Source of the DNA: an uncultured Anaerotruncus sp.
GTDB lineage: Bacteria; Bacillota; Clostridia; Oscillospirales; Acutalibacteraceae
Length of the DNA stretch: 64,000 bases
Assembly: GCA_900539775.1 (NCBI GenBank)
Contig: UQDL01000004.1
Location: forward strand, 110,695 to 174,694
Direction of reading: 5' to 3'
A program made the position numbers and the translations under genes. This document shows, piece by piece, positions 34,539 to 42,122 of this stretch. Numbering within the stretch: the stretch's first letter is position 1; each line of letters begins with the position of its first letter. The notes beneath the pieces are model-generated. The model was not told where the DNA came from. It saw only the letters and a list, made by a program, of their open reading frames with translations, and ran no database searches.

Positions 34539-34976
34539 TTATAATATTTCCAATAATAAATCAATACCCATTTTATAGCTGCCCTTGCCGTGGCCGCAAA
34601 TTTGCTTTTTGCAAACATCCGTTATAACGGAATTGCTGCGAAACGGCTCACGGGAATGAATATCGCTCATATGCACCTCAACAAACGGCAAATAATCCGC
34701 AACCGATTCAATTGCATCACGAATTGCATATGAATAATGCGTGTAAGCGCCTGCGTTTATAACAACACCGTCTGCCTCATTGCGGCTTTGTTGAATTTTA
34801 TCTATAATTGCGCCCTCATGATTTGATTGAAAAAACGAAAGCTCACAGCCCTTTTCGGCGGCATATTCGGCAAGCTGCGCATTGATATCATCCAAGGTTT
34901 CACTGCCGTAAACATCTTTTTTTCTAATGCCCGTCATATTAAGATTGGGGCCGTTTAAAACAAGTATTTTTTTCAT
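34539..34976 (-). CDS. aroQ: 3-dehydroquinate dehydratase, type II
   Basis: A 145-residue type II dehydroquinase, third step of the shikimate pathway. Motifs seen: VLNGPNLNMTGIRKKDVYG (with the catalytic Tyr), INAGAYTHYSYAIRDAI, and FVEVHMSDIHSREPFR (catalytic His and Arg). AAAGG lies seven bases before the ATG at 34976. It is 46 bases upstream of efp, an aroQ-efp order common in Firmicutes. Confidence 0.97.
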   Translation of the reverse strand: MKKILVLNGPNLNMTGIRKKDVYGSETLDDINAQLAEYAAEKGCELSFFQSNHEGAIIDKIQQSRNEADGVVINAGAYTHYSYAIRDAIESVADYLPFVEVHMSDIHSREPFRSNSVITDVCKKQICGHGKGSYKMGIDLLLEIL

Positions 34977-35044
34977 AAAAATGCCTTTCAAAGAAAATAA
35001 AGGGAAACGGCATCGTTTCCCTTTTTACGCAGTTCGTATGTATA

Positions 35045-35221
35045 TTACTTATACTTTCTCTTACGAGCGGCTTCGCTCTTCTTTTTACGAGCAACCGAAG
35101 GCTTTTCATAATGCTCTCTTTTGCGCACTTCCTGAATGATACCGTCACGAGATGTTTGGCGCTTGAAACGACGAATTGCGCTGTCAAGAGACTCATTATC
35201 TTTAATTCTAACCTGGCTCAC
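35045..35221 (-). CDS. rpsU: Ribosomal protein S21
   Basis: A 58-residue bS21 of the small ribosomal subunit. I start at the GTG at 35221, seven bases after GGAGG (within GGAGGGAGGG). The product begins VSQVRIKDNESLDSAIRRFK and ends in the basic tail RKKKSEAARKRKYK. The longer open frame upstream covers the promoter at 35292-35320. Own promoter and a leader of about 65 bases. Confidence 0.97.
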   Translation of the reverse strand: MSQVRIKDNESLDSAIRRFKRQTSRDGIIQEVRKREHYEKPSVARKKKSEAARKRKYK

Positions 35222-35291
35222 TGAATTCCCTCCCTCCGACCTGCTGTCAAAGGTAGCCTTATATTTGATATCTTTTAAATATCCGAGCAAA

Positions 35292-35320
35292 ATTATAATC
35301 AAACGAGGGCAAATTGTCAA
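35292..35320 (-). promoter_or_regulatory. Consensus sigma-A promoter of rpsU
   Basis: Minus strand TTGACA (35320-35315), 17-base spacer, TATAAT (35297-35292). Confidence 0.85.
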
Positions 35321-35425
35321 GTATTTTATCAAATAATGTATAAAAGAATTCGGAATAATGCCGTTTTTATCGAAAAAAGCACTTCAAAAGCGCAAAAAAA
35401 TCACTGCCGCCGCATAAATCACAAC

Positions 35426-35935
35426 TTATTTTGTGGTTGAGCCGAAACCTCCGTTGCGCACACCGCTTGCCTGATCGTCAAAAGTGATTCCGAACTGAAG
35501 GAAAATACCCTGAGCAAAGCCGTCGCCGGCATTAACGGTAACGGTGTGGCCGTCATCATGAGCATCACACGAAAGCTTAATCATGATGTGCCCCTCATTT
35601 GAAGAATTGTAATAATCGGCATCAATAATGCCAACCGTGTTATCAAGCTGCACCCTGTGCTTAAAACCGAGGCCCGAACGGGGATAAATTTTAAGCACCC
35701 AGCCATCATTTATTTTGGAGCGAATACCGGTTGGAATCAGCAGGGATTCACCTTTTTTTAAATTCAATTCAATAGGGGCATAAAAATCATAGCCTGCAGA
35801 GCCTGCCGTGGCTCTTTGCGGAAGCTTTATTGAATCATACACTGCTTTAATATCATTTACCTGCGGAAAATTCTTTGAGAAATCTTTTTCAAACTGCTCA
35901 AAGCTAACCTTTTCAAACGCTGCAATTTTTTCCAT
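35426..35935 (-). CDS. dut: dUTP diphosphatase, trimeric type
   Basis: A 169-residue trimeric dUTPase, which removes dUTP and supplies dUMP for thymidylate. All five motifs are present: GSAGYDFYAP (I), PRSGLGFK (II), VGIIDADYYNSSNEGHIM (III), GDGFAQGIF (IV) and RNGGFGSTTK (V). The N-terminus carries an extra 30 residues before the core. Monocistronic. Confidence 0.95.
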   Translation of the reverse strand: MEKIAAFEKVSFEQFEKDFSKNFPQVNDIKAVYDSIKLPQRATAGSAGYDFYAPIELNLKKGESLLIPTGIRSKINDGWVLKIYPRSGLGFKHRVQLDNTVGIIDADYYNSSNEGHIMIKLSCDAHDDGHTVTVNAGDGFAQGIFLQFGITFDDQASGVRNGGFGSTTK

Positions 35936-36067
35936 AAAACAAATCTCCGTTTTCTAAAAATTATAACGGATATATTTTAACATTTAACCGCCCCTCTTGC
36001 AACAAAAAAGCAAATAAAAAATGCGCCCGCAAACGCAGAACACATTAAAAATCTTTGCAAGCAAAAA

Positions 36068-36107
36068 TCGGGACAGCCCTATTTGGCAAGAGCCATCCCG
36101 GCAAGCA
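36068..36107 (-). terminator. Terminator of mazF
   Basis: CGGGA (36069-36073) and TCCCG (36096-36100) with further GGC/GCC pairing; on the minus strand ATTTTTG follows. Confidence 0.6.
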
Positions 36108-36113
36108 TCTGAA

Positions 36114-36455
36114 TTAAAGCCCAAACGAAACCGAAAGTGCCTCATTCACCTTGCCCATATCGCCGCCGTCAAGAGCACCCATTTTTTCACGCAGGCGGCG
36201 CTTATCAATAGTCCTCACCTGCTCAAGCAGCACAACACTGTCCTTAGCCAAACCGCAATGGCCTGCATCAACTTCAATATGAGTGGGCAGGTTTGTTTTA
36301 TCCCGCTGGCTTGTTATTGCCGCCGCAATAACCGTTGGTGAAAACTTATTCCCAATGTCGTTTTGCACAATGAGCACCGGCCTTACGCCGCCCTGCTCAG
36401 AGCCTACAACGGGGCTTAAATCGGCATAATATATATCGCCTCGTTTAACCGTCAT
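36114..36455 (-). CDS. MazF/PemK-family toxin without a visible antitoxin gene
   Basis: A 113-residue protein like Bacillus NdoA (EndoA), a sequence-specific mRNA interferase. MTVKRGDIYYADLSPVVGSE, GGVRPVLIVQNDIGN and the catalytic-type AAITSQ block are present. AAGGTG precedes the ATG at 36455. A MazE-type antitoxin normally lies directly upstream, but the 180 bases to cotJA hold no ORF of that kind. It may be a solitary toxin controlled from elsewhere. Confidence 0.93.
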   Translation of the reverse strand: MTVKRGDIYYADLSPVVGSEQGGVRPVLIVQNDIGNKFSPTVIAAAITSQRDKTNLPTHIEVDAGHCGLAKDSVVLLEQVRTIDKRRLREKMGALDGGDMGKVNEALSVSFGL

Positions 36456-36639
36456 AATTATCACCTTTTGAATTTATTTTTCATTCATTTATATTGTTGC
36501 CTTAAATTCGGCCGTTTAAACATCCCATTTCATTATATGCACAAAAACTTTTTTCGCACGGCGGCATATTATGGATTGAGGTAAAACACAAACTGCCTTC
36601 ACAAAATGCCGCAAGGGCGGCAAGAAAAAGGAGATAATT

Positions 36640-36849
36640 ATGGATAAATACGAAGATTTATTTAATCCCTCGTTTTTAAATAGAAAAGGGATTTTAAAGC
36701 CGATTCCGAATAATGCGGCGGTTACGATGGCATATATACCGTTTCAGCAGGAGCCTGTTTTATATGACACAGATGAAAAGGCACTTATGCAGGGCACCGC
36801 TTTTCCGGAGCTTGATAAGCCGTTTACGGGGAAAGGAGAATTGAAATGA
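36640..36849 (+). CDS. cotJA: Spore coat associated protein CotJA
   Basis: A 69-residue CotJA. The diagnostic core is MAYIPFQQEPVLYDTDEKAL followed by MQGTAFPELDKPFTGKG. AAAGGAG lies about six bases before the ATG. In Bacillus the cotJ operon is expressed in the mother cell under sigma-E and its products lie in the inner coat. It overlaps cotJB by four bases (ATGA). Confidence 0.92.
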   Translation: MDKYEDLFNPSFLNRKGILKPIPNNAAVTMAYIPFQQEPVLYDTDEKALMQGTAFPELDKPFTGKGELK

Positions 36850-37079
36850 CTCAGCAGCAAATGCTTTTAAAGCTTTCCGCAGCGCAATTTGCAATGTGGG
36901 AAATGAGAATTTATTTAGACACACATCCCGGCAATGAAGAGGCGCAAAGGCTTTATAAAAAGCACCGCACGGAATTTGAGGTTTTAAAGGCCGAATATGA
37001 AAAGAACTTCGGCCCGATAACACTTGGTGACGGCAACAGCGACGAATGGCTTTGCGACCCTTGGCCTTGGGACAACTGA
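36846..37079 (+). CDS. cotJB: Spore coat protein CotJB
   Basis: A 77-residue CotJB, overlapping cotJA. Family features are FAMWEMRIYLDTHPGNEEAQ, YEKNFGPITLGDGNS and the C-terminal DPWPWDN. The third gene of the usual operon, the manganese-catalase-like cotJC, is absent; the following 311 bases hold no catalase-like frame. Confidence 0.93.
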   Translation: MTQQQMLLKLSAAQFAMWEMRIYLDTHPGNEEAQRLYKKHRTEFEVLKAEYEKNFGPITLGDGNSDEWLCDPWPWDN

Positions 37080-37258
37080 ACCGGGCAATCAAACCGAGCC
37101 TTTTTCGGCGCATCGGATTTGAGCCCCAACCGCTTTAAGCAAGCATTACAAATCGCTGCGGTGCAAAAGCACTGTGGCGATTTTCCATGCATGGGCAAGA
37201 GAGAAAACAAGAGCAAGACTTTGCGAAGCACAGAAAATATGCGTTAAATAATTCAATC
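37080..37258 (+). other. Gene-free stretch after cotJB
   Basis: No ORF with a ribosome binding site and no terminator with a T-run was found in either strand. There is no trace of cotJC. Confidence 0.5.
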
Positions 37259-37288
37259 TTGACTTTTTATACCTCTGCATGATATAAT
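37259..37288 (+). promoter_or_regulatory. Sigma-A promoter of the DUF2798 gene
   Basis: TTGACT (37259-37264), 18-base spacer, TATAAT (37283-37288). Confidence 0.6.
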
Positions 37289-37390
37289 TCGTAAAAATAA
37301 ATACGGTTTTATTGGAAACGCACAGCCTTTGCTGATAACGAACAACACGATTTATAAATTTTGTTCTTATCAAAAGGAGTGCATTTTTTT

Positions 37391-37871
37391 ATGCAAAAAA
37401 ATCAAAAACTTCGTTTTCACCCTCGTTATGGCTTTTGTAATGGTTTATGCCATGGTGTGCTACAACATTGCGATAGACAAAGGCGGCATGAGCAACGAAA
37501 TATTTGCCTTGGCCTTTAAGGAAATTCCGATCATGTGGCCAATTGCGATAATTTTTGAAATGCTTATTGCGGAAAAACTTGCAATCAAGCTTGCTTTTAA
37601 AATTGTGACGCCGAAAACAACCGGCACAATCATAACCTTTACGATATCTGCCATGATTGTGTGCATAATGTGCCCAACCATGAGTTTTATCGCAACATGC
37701 CTTTTTGTTTGCCCCAGCAAAGAAATAATTGCCGCTTGGCTGCAAAAATGGGTGCTTAATTTTCCAATGGCAATGTTTTTTCAAATATTTTTTGCCGGCC
37801 CTGCAGTGAGAGGGGTTTTTTCCGCTTTCGGAAAAATCGGCAGAAATAAAAAAGCCAAAGCCGAGAAATGA
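37391..37871 (+). pseudogene. DUF2798 membrane protein gene with a one-base shift near its start
   Basis: AAAAGGAG followed by ATG at 37391 is the obvious start, but that frame is not the long one. It reads Met-Gln-Lys-Asn and closes at about 37520. The long frame, shifted by one base, encodes KKIKNFVFTLVMAFVMVYAM and a second repeat with four hydrophobic segments, as in two-unit DUF2798 proteins. An A7 tract at 37395-37401 lies right after the ATG. With six A the ATG reads Met-Gln-Lys-Ile-Lys-Asn-Phe into the long frame. So this is a frameshifted gene, a slippage-decoded gene, or a sequencing error. The product would be about 160 residues, function unknown. Confidence 0.75.
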
Positions 37872-38008
37872 TGCATGGCTGTTGCTTTGCGAGGCTTTTC
37901 GGCAAAAGCATAAGGGATTTTTATGGAAAAACCGATACTTTCTTATGAACACTCAGCCAAACAGCTCGACAAAACTTTTACGGCAACATAGCATAACGGC
38001 ACAAAAAA

Positions 38009-38058
38009 AGCCACTGCGCTTTGGGGATTGCCCCAGTGCGCAGCGGCTGCTTTTTATT
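38009..38058. terminator. Terminator between the DUF2798 gene and gtrA
   Basis: AGCCACTGCGC...GCGCAGCGGCT with an inner GGGG/CCCC pair, flanked by an A7 run and a T5 run, so usable in both directions. Confidence 0.85.
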
Positions 38059-38589
38059 TTATTCTGCCGACGGCTCAATATTTTCCGCCTTGGCATTTGA
38101 ATCATCCGGCTGAGTGCCTTTTTTCTTTTTCTTTGAGAAAACAAGGAATTTGCCGAAGAAATAATTTACGATAACAACAATTATGCTAAGCACAACCTTT
38201 GAGCAAAAGCCTTCCGTGTAGAGAAAGCTCCAATTGATGTGCATTTTTTCAAACAGCGGATAAAAAAGATTATCAAAGCCAACCTTTGCAAGAAGAGTCG
38301 GCCCGAGAATTTCAAAAAGAACACCCGTGAGTGCTCTTGAGCCGAAAAAACTGATAATTTCTTTAACAACCAGCTTGATATTCCAGCTTTTTGATTCAAA
38401 AACCCAAAGTTTGTTTGTTACATAAGCAAAAGTTACGGCACAAATCCAGCTTAGCGCATTGCCGAGCCAAACCGGCATTTTTACCGCACCAACAAAAACA
38501 TTATATGTTGCCCAGCTTACTACAGTTGTGAGCACACCGAAAATAATATATGTGATTATTTCCTTATACTTGTTCCAAAATTTTTTCAT
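38059..38589 (-). CDS. GtrA family membrane protein
   Basis: A 176-residue protein starting at the ATG at 38589, eight bases after the glycosyltransferase stop. Four transmembrane segments of the GtrA family are seen: ITYIIFGVLTTVVSWATYNV, LSWICAVTFAYVTNKLWVF, a third near 100-115 and VVLSIIVVIVNYFFGKFLVF. GtrA proteins help present undecaprenyl- or polyprenyl-linked sugars. The tail is polar (KKKKKGTQPDDSNAKAENIE). It is coupled to the GT2 gene. Confidence 0.9.
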   Translation of the reverse strand: MKKFWNKYKEIITYIIFGVLTTVVSWATYNVFVGAVKMPVWLGNALSWICAVTFAYVTNKLWVFESKSWNIKLVVKEIISFFGSRALTGVLFEILGPTLLAKVGFDNLFYPLFEKMHINWSFLYTEGFCSKVVLSIIVVIVNYFFGKFLVFSKKKKKGTQPDDSNAKAENIEPSAE

Positions 38590-38596
38590 AACCGGA

Positions 38597-39559
38597 TCAC
38601 TCAGCCTTTTCTTCAGTTTCAGATTCATCTGCACAAAGATGGTCTTTCAAAATATAGATAGGCCTGTCCTTAACCTGAACATATATTTTTGAAATGTACT
38701 CGCCAAGGATGCCAAAGCAGAAAAGTTGAAGTCCCCCGAGAAGCAGCACAAGCACAACGATTGTGGCATAGCCTGGCACATTGATGCCGAATGCAAGCTT
38801 TTGAACAACAACAACTATAAGATAGATAATTGAAGCAAGAGATGAGAAAAAGCCGATATAAGCAGAAAGCGTAAGCGGAAATGTGGTAAACGAAACAATG
38901 CCCTCCATTGCATATTTAAGCAGCTTCTTAAAGCCCCATTTTGATTCGCCGCTTTCTCTTTCGCAAACAGTGTAAGGAATATACTTTGTGTTGAAGCCCA
39001 CAAAGCTGAAAATTCCCTTTGAAAATCTGTGATATTCGCTCATTTGAATAACGGCATCAACCATTTTCCTTTTCATAAGGCGAAAATCCGATGCGCCGTT
39101 TACAAAAGGAACATCGGCAACCTTATTTATAAGCTTATAGAATGCAGACTTCATTTTGCTCATAAGCCTGCCCTCTTTGCGCTCTGCCTGATAAGCCGTT
39201 ACGCAATCGATATCATCATCGGAATTCATAACATCAAGCATTTCAAGCACAACCTCCGGCCTTTGCTGCAAATCGGCATCTATAAGGCACACAACATCGC
39301 CCTTAACATTATTGAGCCCGGCATAGATTGCGGCCTCCTTGCCGAAATTGCGGCTGAAAGAAAGCACCTGAATTTGCGATTCCTTGTGCTGCTCATAAAG
39401 CTTTTTAAGAATGGGATATGTTTTATCCTTACTGCCGTCGTTTACAAAAACAAACTCATAATCCTGCACCTTGCCGGCGAATGCTTTTTTTACTTCTTCA
39501 TAAAATTTTTCAACATTTCCCTCTTCATTATAACAGGGAACAACAAGTGATAATTTCAT
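38597..39559 (-). CDS. GT2 polyprenyl-phosphate glycosyltransferase (GtrB/DPM1 type)
   Basis: A 320-residue family 2 glycosyltransferase with two C-terminal transmembrane helices (about 228-255 and 262-292). LVVPCYNEEGNVEKFYEE is the donor-binding start, DADLQQRPEVV the DxD region, and FVNGASDFRLMKRK a typical GtrB block. It should move a sugar from a nucleotide donor to a polyprenyl phosphate on the cytoplasmic face. With gtrA it forms a sugar-lipid pair for modifying a cell envelope glycan. No third (transfer) enzyme is adjacent. Confidence 0.95.
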   Translation of the reverse strand: MKLSLVVPCYNEEGNVEKFYEEVKKAFAGKVQDYEFVFVNDGSKDKTYPILKKLYEQHKESQIQVLSFSRNFGKEAAIYAGLNNVKGDVVCLIDADLQQRPEVVLEMLDVMNSDDDIDCVTAYQAERKEGRLMSKMKSAFYKLINKVADVPFVNGASDFRLMKRKMVDAVIQMSEYHRFSKGIFSFVGFNTKYIPYTVCERESGESKWGFKKLLKYAMEGIVSFTTFPLTLSAYIGFFSSLASIIYLIVVVVQKLAFGINVPGYATIVVLVLLLGGLQLFCFGILGEYISKIYVQVKDRPIYILKDHLCADESETEEKAE

Positions 39560-39610
39560 TTTAAACCCCTAAATAATCTTAATTTCACATAATTACATTT
39601 ATGTACATTT

Positions 39611-39629
39611 CTACAATTAGCTATTGTAG
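39611..39629. promoter_or_regulatory. Inverted repeat over the start region of the GT2 promoter
   Basis: CTACAAT (39611-39617), 5-base spacer, ATTGTAG (39623-39629). The right arm overlaps the -10 box, so it could be an operator. Confidence 0.4.
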
Positions 39630-39651
39630 CACAACCGCACAATAAAAACAA
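39623..39651 (-). promoter_or_regulatory. Sigma-A promoter for the GT2-gtrA operon
   Basis: Minus strand TTGTTT (39651-39646), 17-base spacer, TACAAT (39628-39623). Confidence 0.5.
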
Positions 39652-39729
39652 TACACACATAAACTTATTTAAAAATTTAACACATTTCAGCCTTTGCGGC
39701 AAGAAACGATTCGTGCCTGCAAATTTTTG

Positions 39730-39758
39730 TTGCTTTTACGACCGAGATATAGTAAAAT
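39730..39758 (+). promoter_or_regulatory. Promoter of tRNA-Ala
   Basis: TTGCTT (39730-39735), 17-base spacer, TAAAAT (39753-39758), 22 bases before the tRNA. Confidence 0.55.
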
Positions 39759-39780
39759 ATATTTTGCAAAATAAAGCAAC

Positions 39781-39856
39781 GGGGCATTAGCGCAGTTGGG
39801 AGCGCGCCACACTGGCAGTGTGGAGGTCAGGGGTTCGAACCCCCTATGCTCCACCA
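39781..39856 (+). tRNA. tRNA-Ala(GGC)
   Basis: Complete cloverleaf. The acceptor GGGGCAT/ATGCTCC has the G3-U70 wobble that identifies alanine tRNA. Anticodon stem CCACA/TGTGG, loop CTGGCAG, anticodon GGC at 39814-39816; T loop GGTTCGAACCCC. CCA is encoded (39854-39856). Confidence 0.96.
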
Positions 39857-39857
39857 T

Positions 39858-39897
39858 AAATCCACCGTAATTTTTAATGTTGCGGTGGATTTTTTCT
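39858..39897 (+). terminator. Terminator after tRNA-Ala
   Basis: AAATCCACCG (39858-39867) pairs with CGGTGGATTT (39883-39892), then TTTTC. Confidence 0.8.
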
Positions 39898-39960
39898 GTG
39901 CCGATATGCTATACTTAACTTAACAAAAACACAAATCGGAATTATTGCACACAGCAGTGT

Positions 39961-39991
39961 TTGAAAAATCGAAGCATACTTCATTTTTCAA
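39961..39991. repeat. Inverted repeat in the gap between tRNA-Ala and the AlkD-like gene
   Basis: TTGAAAAAT plus GAAG (39961-39974) pairs with CTTC plus ATTTTTCAA (39979-39991), one unpaired C, 4-base loop. There is no T-run after it, so it is not an ordinary terminator. The rest of 39898-40180 holds no gene I can support. Confidence 0.5.
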
Positions 39992-40180
39992 TTAGCCACC
40001 GCATACACAGAGAGAACACGGCGAAAAAAATATGTTTCTTTGGAATCAATATGCAATTACTGCTTCTGAAACAGAGAAAGGCAAACAAAACGAACAGGAT
40101 GTATTTATTTCAAAACGCAAAAATCTGCTTATTCGGGGCGGGCAATCAAACAAAATCAACAGCGTAAATCGGGTGGTTAA

Positions 40181-40846
40181 ATGGATTTAAGGAAAGAACT
40201 TTTCAAAAGCAGAGATTTGAAATACAAAAATTTTCACAAAAAGCTTGTGCCGAATATTGACGAGAATAAAATCATAGGCGTGCGTGTGCCAACGGTGCGA
40301 AAAATCGCAAAAGCCGCTTTTGCAGAGGGCGCCGAAAGCCGCTGCGAATATTATGAGGAGATTGAAGCATTTGGTTTTATGCTTTCAATGAAAGAGTGCA
40401 CGGCAAAGGAGCACAAAAAAGACATTGAAAAATTCGTTTCACTGACAGACAATTGGGGAACCTGCGACACCTGCACCGCCGCCATGAAATTCATAGGAAA
40501 AAGCAAAGATGAATATTTTGATTTCATATGTTCGTTTTTGGGAAAAGGCGAATTTGCCACACGCTTTGCGATTGTGGCGCTGATGGATTATTATCTTGAC
40601 GACGAATATACAGACCGTGTTTTGGAAATTTATCTGAGCACAAAAAGCGGCGAATACTACATAAACACGGCGCTTGCATGGGCACTTAGCATTGCATTTA
40701 TCAAATACGAAAGCAAAGTGATGCCGATTTTGCAAAGCCGCAATCTTGATTCGGATGTGCAAAACAAAACCATTCAAAAAATCTGCGATTCATACCGGGT
40801 GAGCAAAGAAACAAAAAGCAAAATAAAGGAATACAAAATAAGATGA
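40181..40846 (+). CDS. DNA alkylation repair protein, AlkD-like
   Basis: A 221-residue all-helical HEAT-like repeat protein of the AlkD/AlkC family. VRVPTVRKIAKAA, the conserved TDNWGTCDTCTAAM (with the catalytic-region Trp and Asp), ATRFAIVALMDYYL, and YYINTALAWALSIAFIKY are family blocks. AlkD excises bulky alkylated bases; many Clostridial members are untested. GGGTGG precedes the ATG and the stop overlaps the next gene (ATGA). Confidence 0.92.
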   Translation: MDLRKELFKSRDLKYKNFHKKLVPNIDENKIIGVRVPTVRKIAKAAFAEGAESRCEYYEEIEAFGFMLSMKECTAKEHKKDIEKFVSLTDNWGTCDTCTAAMKFIGKSKDEYFDFICSFLGKGEFATRFAIVALMDYYLDDEYTDRVLEIYLSTKSGEYYINTALAWALSIAFIKYESKVMPILQSRNLDSDVQNKTIQKICDSYRVSKETKSKIKEYKIR

Positions 40847-41574
40847 TTAAAGCAATACTTTTTGACATAGACGGCACCTTGCTTGATTTTTTGCAGGCAG
40901 AGAAAAACGCAATAAAAAAAGTTTTTGCCAAATTTGAGCTTGGCGAATTTTCAGACGACAAGGTGCAAAAATATTCAGAGATAAACTTAAAGCATTGGGA
41001 AATGCTTGAACGCGGCGAAATCGGCAAAAGCGAGGTTATGCACCTGAGATTTGTTGAATTTTTAAAATTTCTCGGCTGTGACACGTCACTTGCCGATGAA
41101 ATCAACGAATTTTATGAAAGCTCCGTTCCGAGCACAACGGCATACATTGAAAACGCCGATGAAATATGCGCCGATTTGGCAACGAAATATGATTTATACT
41201 GTGTTACAAACGGAGCCTTAAAGGTGCAGACCGAACGGCTGAAGAAATCAGGGCTGGACAAATTATTTAAGGGCATTTTCATATCAGACGAAATAGGCTT
41301 TGAAAAACCGAGCCTAAAATTTTTTGAGCCTGTTTTGAAAGCCGCAAACTGCAAAAAAAGCGAAATAATGATAATAGGCGATTCGCTGACAAGCGATATG
41401 AAAGGCGGAAACGGCGCCGGCATAAAATGCTGCTATTACAATCCTTGCCGCATTCCAAACACAACAGAAATAAAAACGGATTATGAAATTGCCTCACTGA
41501 GCGAAATATACAATGTGCTGCAAAAAGAAAACGAGGTGCCTAAACCCGGCAAATCAAGAGCAGGCGGCAGATAA
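40843..41574 (+). CDS. HAD hydrolase, YjjG-type nucleotidase
   Basis: A 243-residue haloacid dehalogenase phosphatase. Motif I is LFDIDGTLLDF, motif II CVTNGALKVQ, motif III Lys in GFEKPS and motif IV GDSLTSDMKGG. The cap domain and length fit the YjjG family of house-cleaning pyrimidine nucleotidases. It is coupled to the AlkD-like gene, consistent with removing damaged nucleotides while the partner repairs DNA, which is an inference. The last 15 residues are a basic tail. Confidence 0.93.
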   Translation: MIKAILFDIDGTLLDFLQAEKNAIKKVFAKFELGEFSDDKVQKYSEINLKHWEMLERGEIGKSEVMHLRFVEFLKFLGCDTSLADEINEFYESSVPSTTAYIENADEICADLATKYDLYCVTNGALKVQTERLKKSGLDKLFKGIFISDEIGFEKPSLKFFEPVLKAANCKKSEIMIIGDSLTSDMKGGNGAGIKCCYYNPCRIPNTTEIKTDYEIASLSEIYNVLQKENEVPKPGKSRAGGR

Positions 41575-41679
41575 ATCCAAATCGGCCTGCCAAGAAAAAG
41601 CAAGCCGCTCAAGACGCAAAAATGCCGTTTGGCAAAGAAAAATCTTACATAATTTAATTATTTGTTAAATTATTATTTC

Positions 41680-41708
41680 TTGACTTTGGTTTGCAATGAA
41701 TATATAAT
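41680..41708 (+). promoter_or_regulatory. Sigma-A promoter of the 87-residue membrane protein gene
   Basis: TTGACT (41680-41685), 17-base spacer, TATAAT (41703-41708). Confidence 0.8.
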
Positions 41709-41745
41709 GAAGATAATTAAACAAATACATTAGGGGGTATTTCCA

Positions 41746-42009
41746 ATGAAAATAAAAAAGATATTTAAAATCATAGGCGGAATCGTTGCAATTGCAGGTG
41801 TTATTGCTGCAATTTATCTTGCTATTCAAAAGCTTACAGACAAAAAAGAGCCTGAATATTTTAACGATGATGATTTCTTTGAGTGCGACAATGATCTTGA
41901 AATAATCGAAGTTGATAAGAATGCTGCAAAAGAAGAAGCTCCTGCAGAAGAGGCAAAAGAAGAAGCAGCTCCCAAAAAGAAAAAAGCTGCTAAAAAGGCA
42001 TCTAAATAA
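41746..42009 (+). CDS. Small membrane-anchored protein with Glu/Lys/Ala tail
   Basis: An 87-residue protein with a basic start, one transmembrane helix (IIGGIVAIAGVIAAIYLAI, about 9-27), an acidic middle (EPEYFNDDDFFECDNDLEII) and a tail of Glu/Ala then Lys/Ala (ending PKKKKAAKKASK). GGGGG lies upstream of the ATG. It has its own near-perfect promoter and a clean terminator, so it is likely well expressed. I do not recognise a family; the anchor plus charged tail suggests a cytoplasmic scaffold at the membrane. Confidence 0.85.
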   Translation: MKIKKIFKIIGGIVAIAGVIAAIYLAIQKLTDKKEPEYFNDDDFFECDNDLEIIEVDKNAAKEEAPAEEAKEEAAPKKKKAAKKASK

Positions 42010-42022
42010 ATTAAACGCTAAG

Positions 42023-42049
42023 AAGCAGTACTGAGTGTACTGCTTTTTT
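42023..42049 (+). terminator. Terminator after the small membrane protein gene
   Basis: AAGCAGTAC (42023-42031), loop TGAGT, GTACTGCTT (42037-42045), then T-run. Confidence 0.9.
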
Positions 42050-42122
42050 GTTATTCTATGCGCCTGCTAAGGCTGCGGCGTGGCGCATTTTGAAACAGGC
42101 AGCCGGAAAGGCAGGCAATTTT

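Noticed and set aside
37923..37991. 22-codon ORF with AAGGG upstream of an ATG
   Set aside because: Too short, low complexity, and no recognisable similarity; could be chance between terminator and gene.
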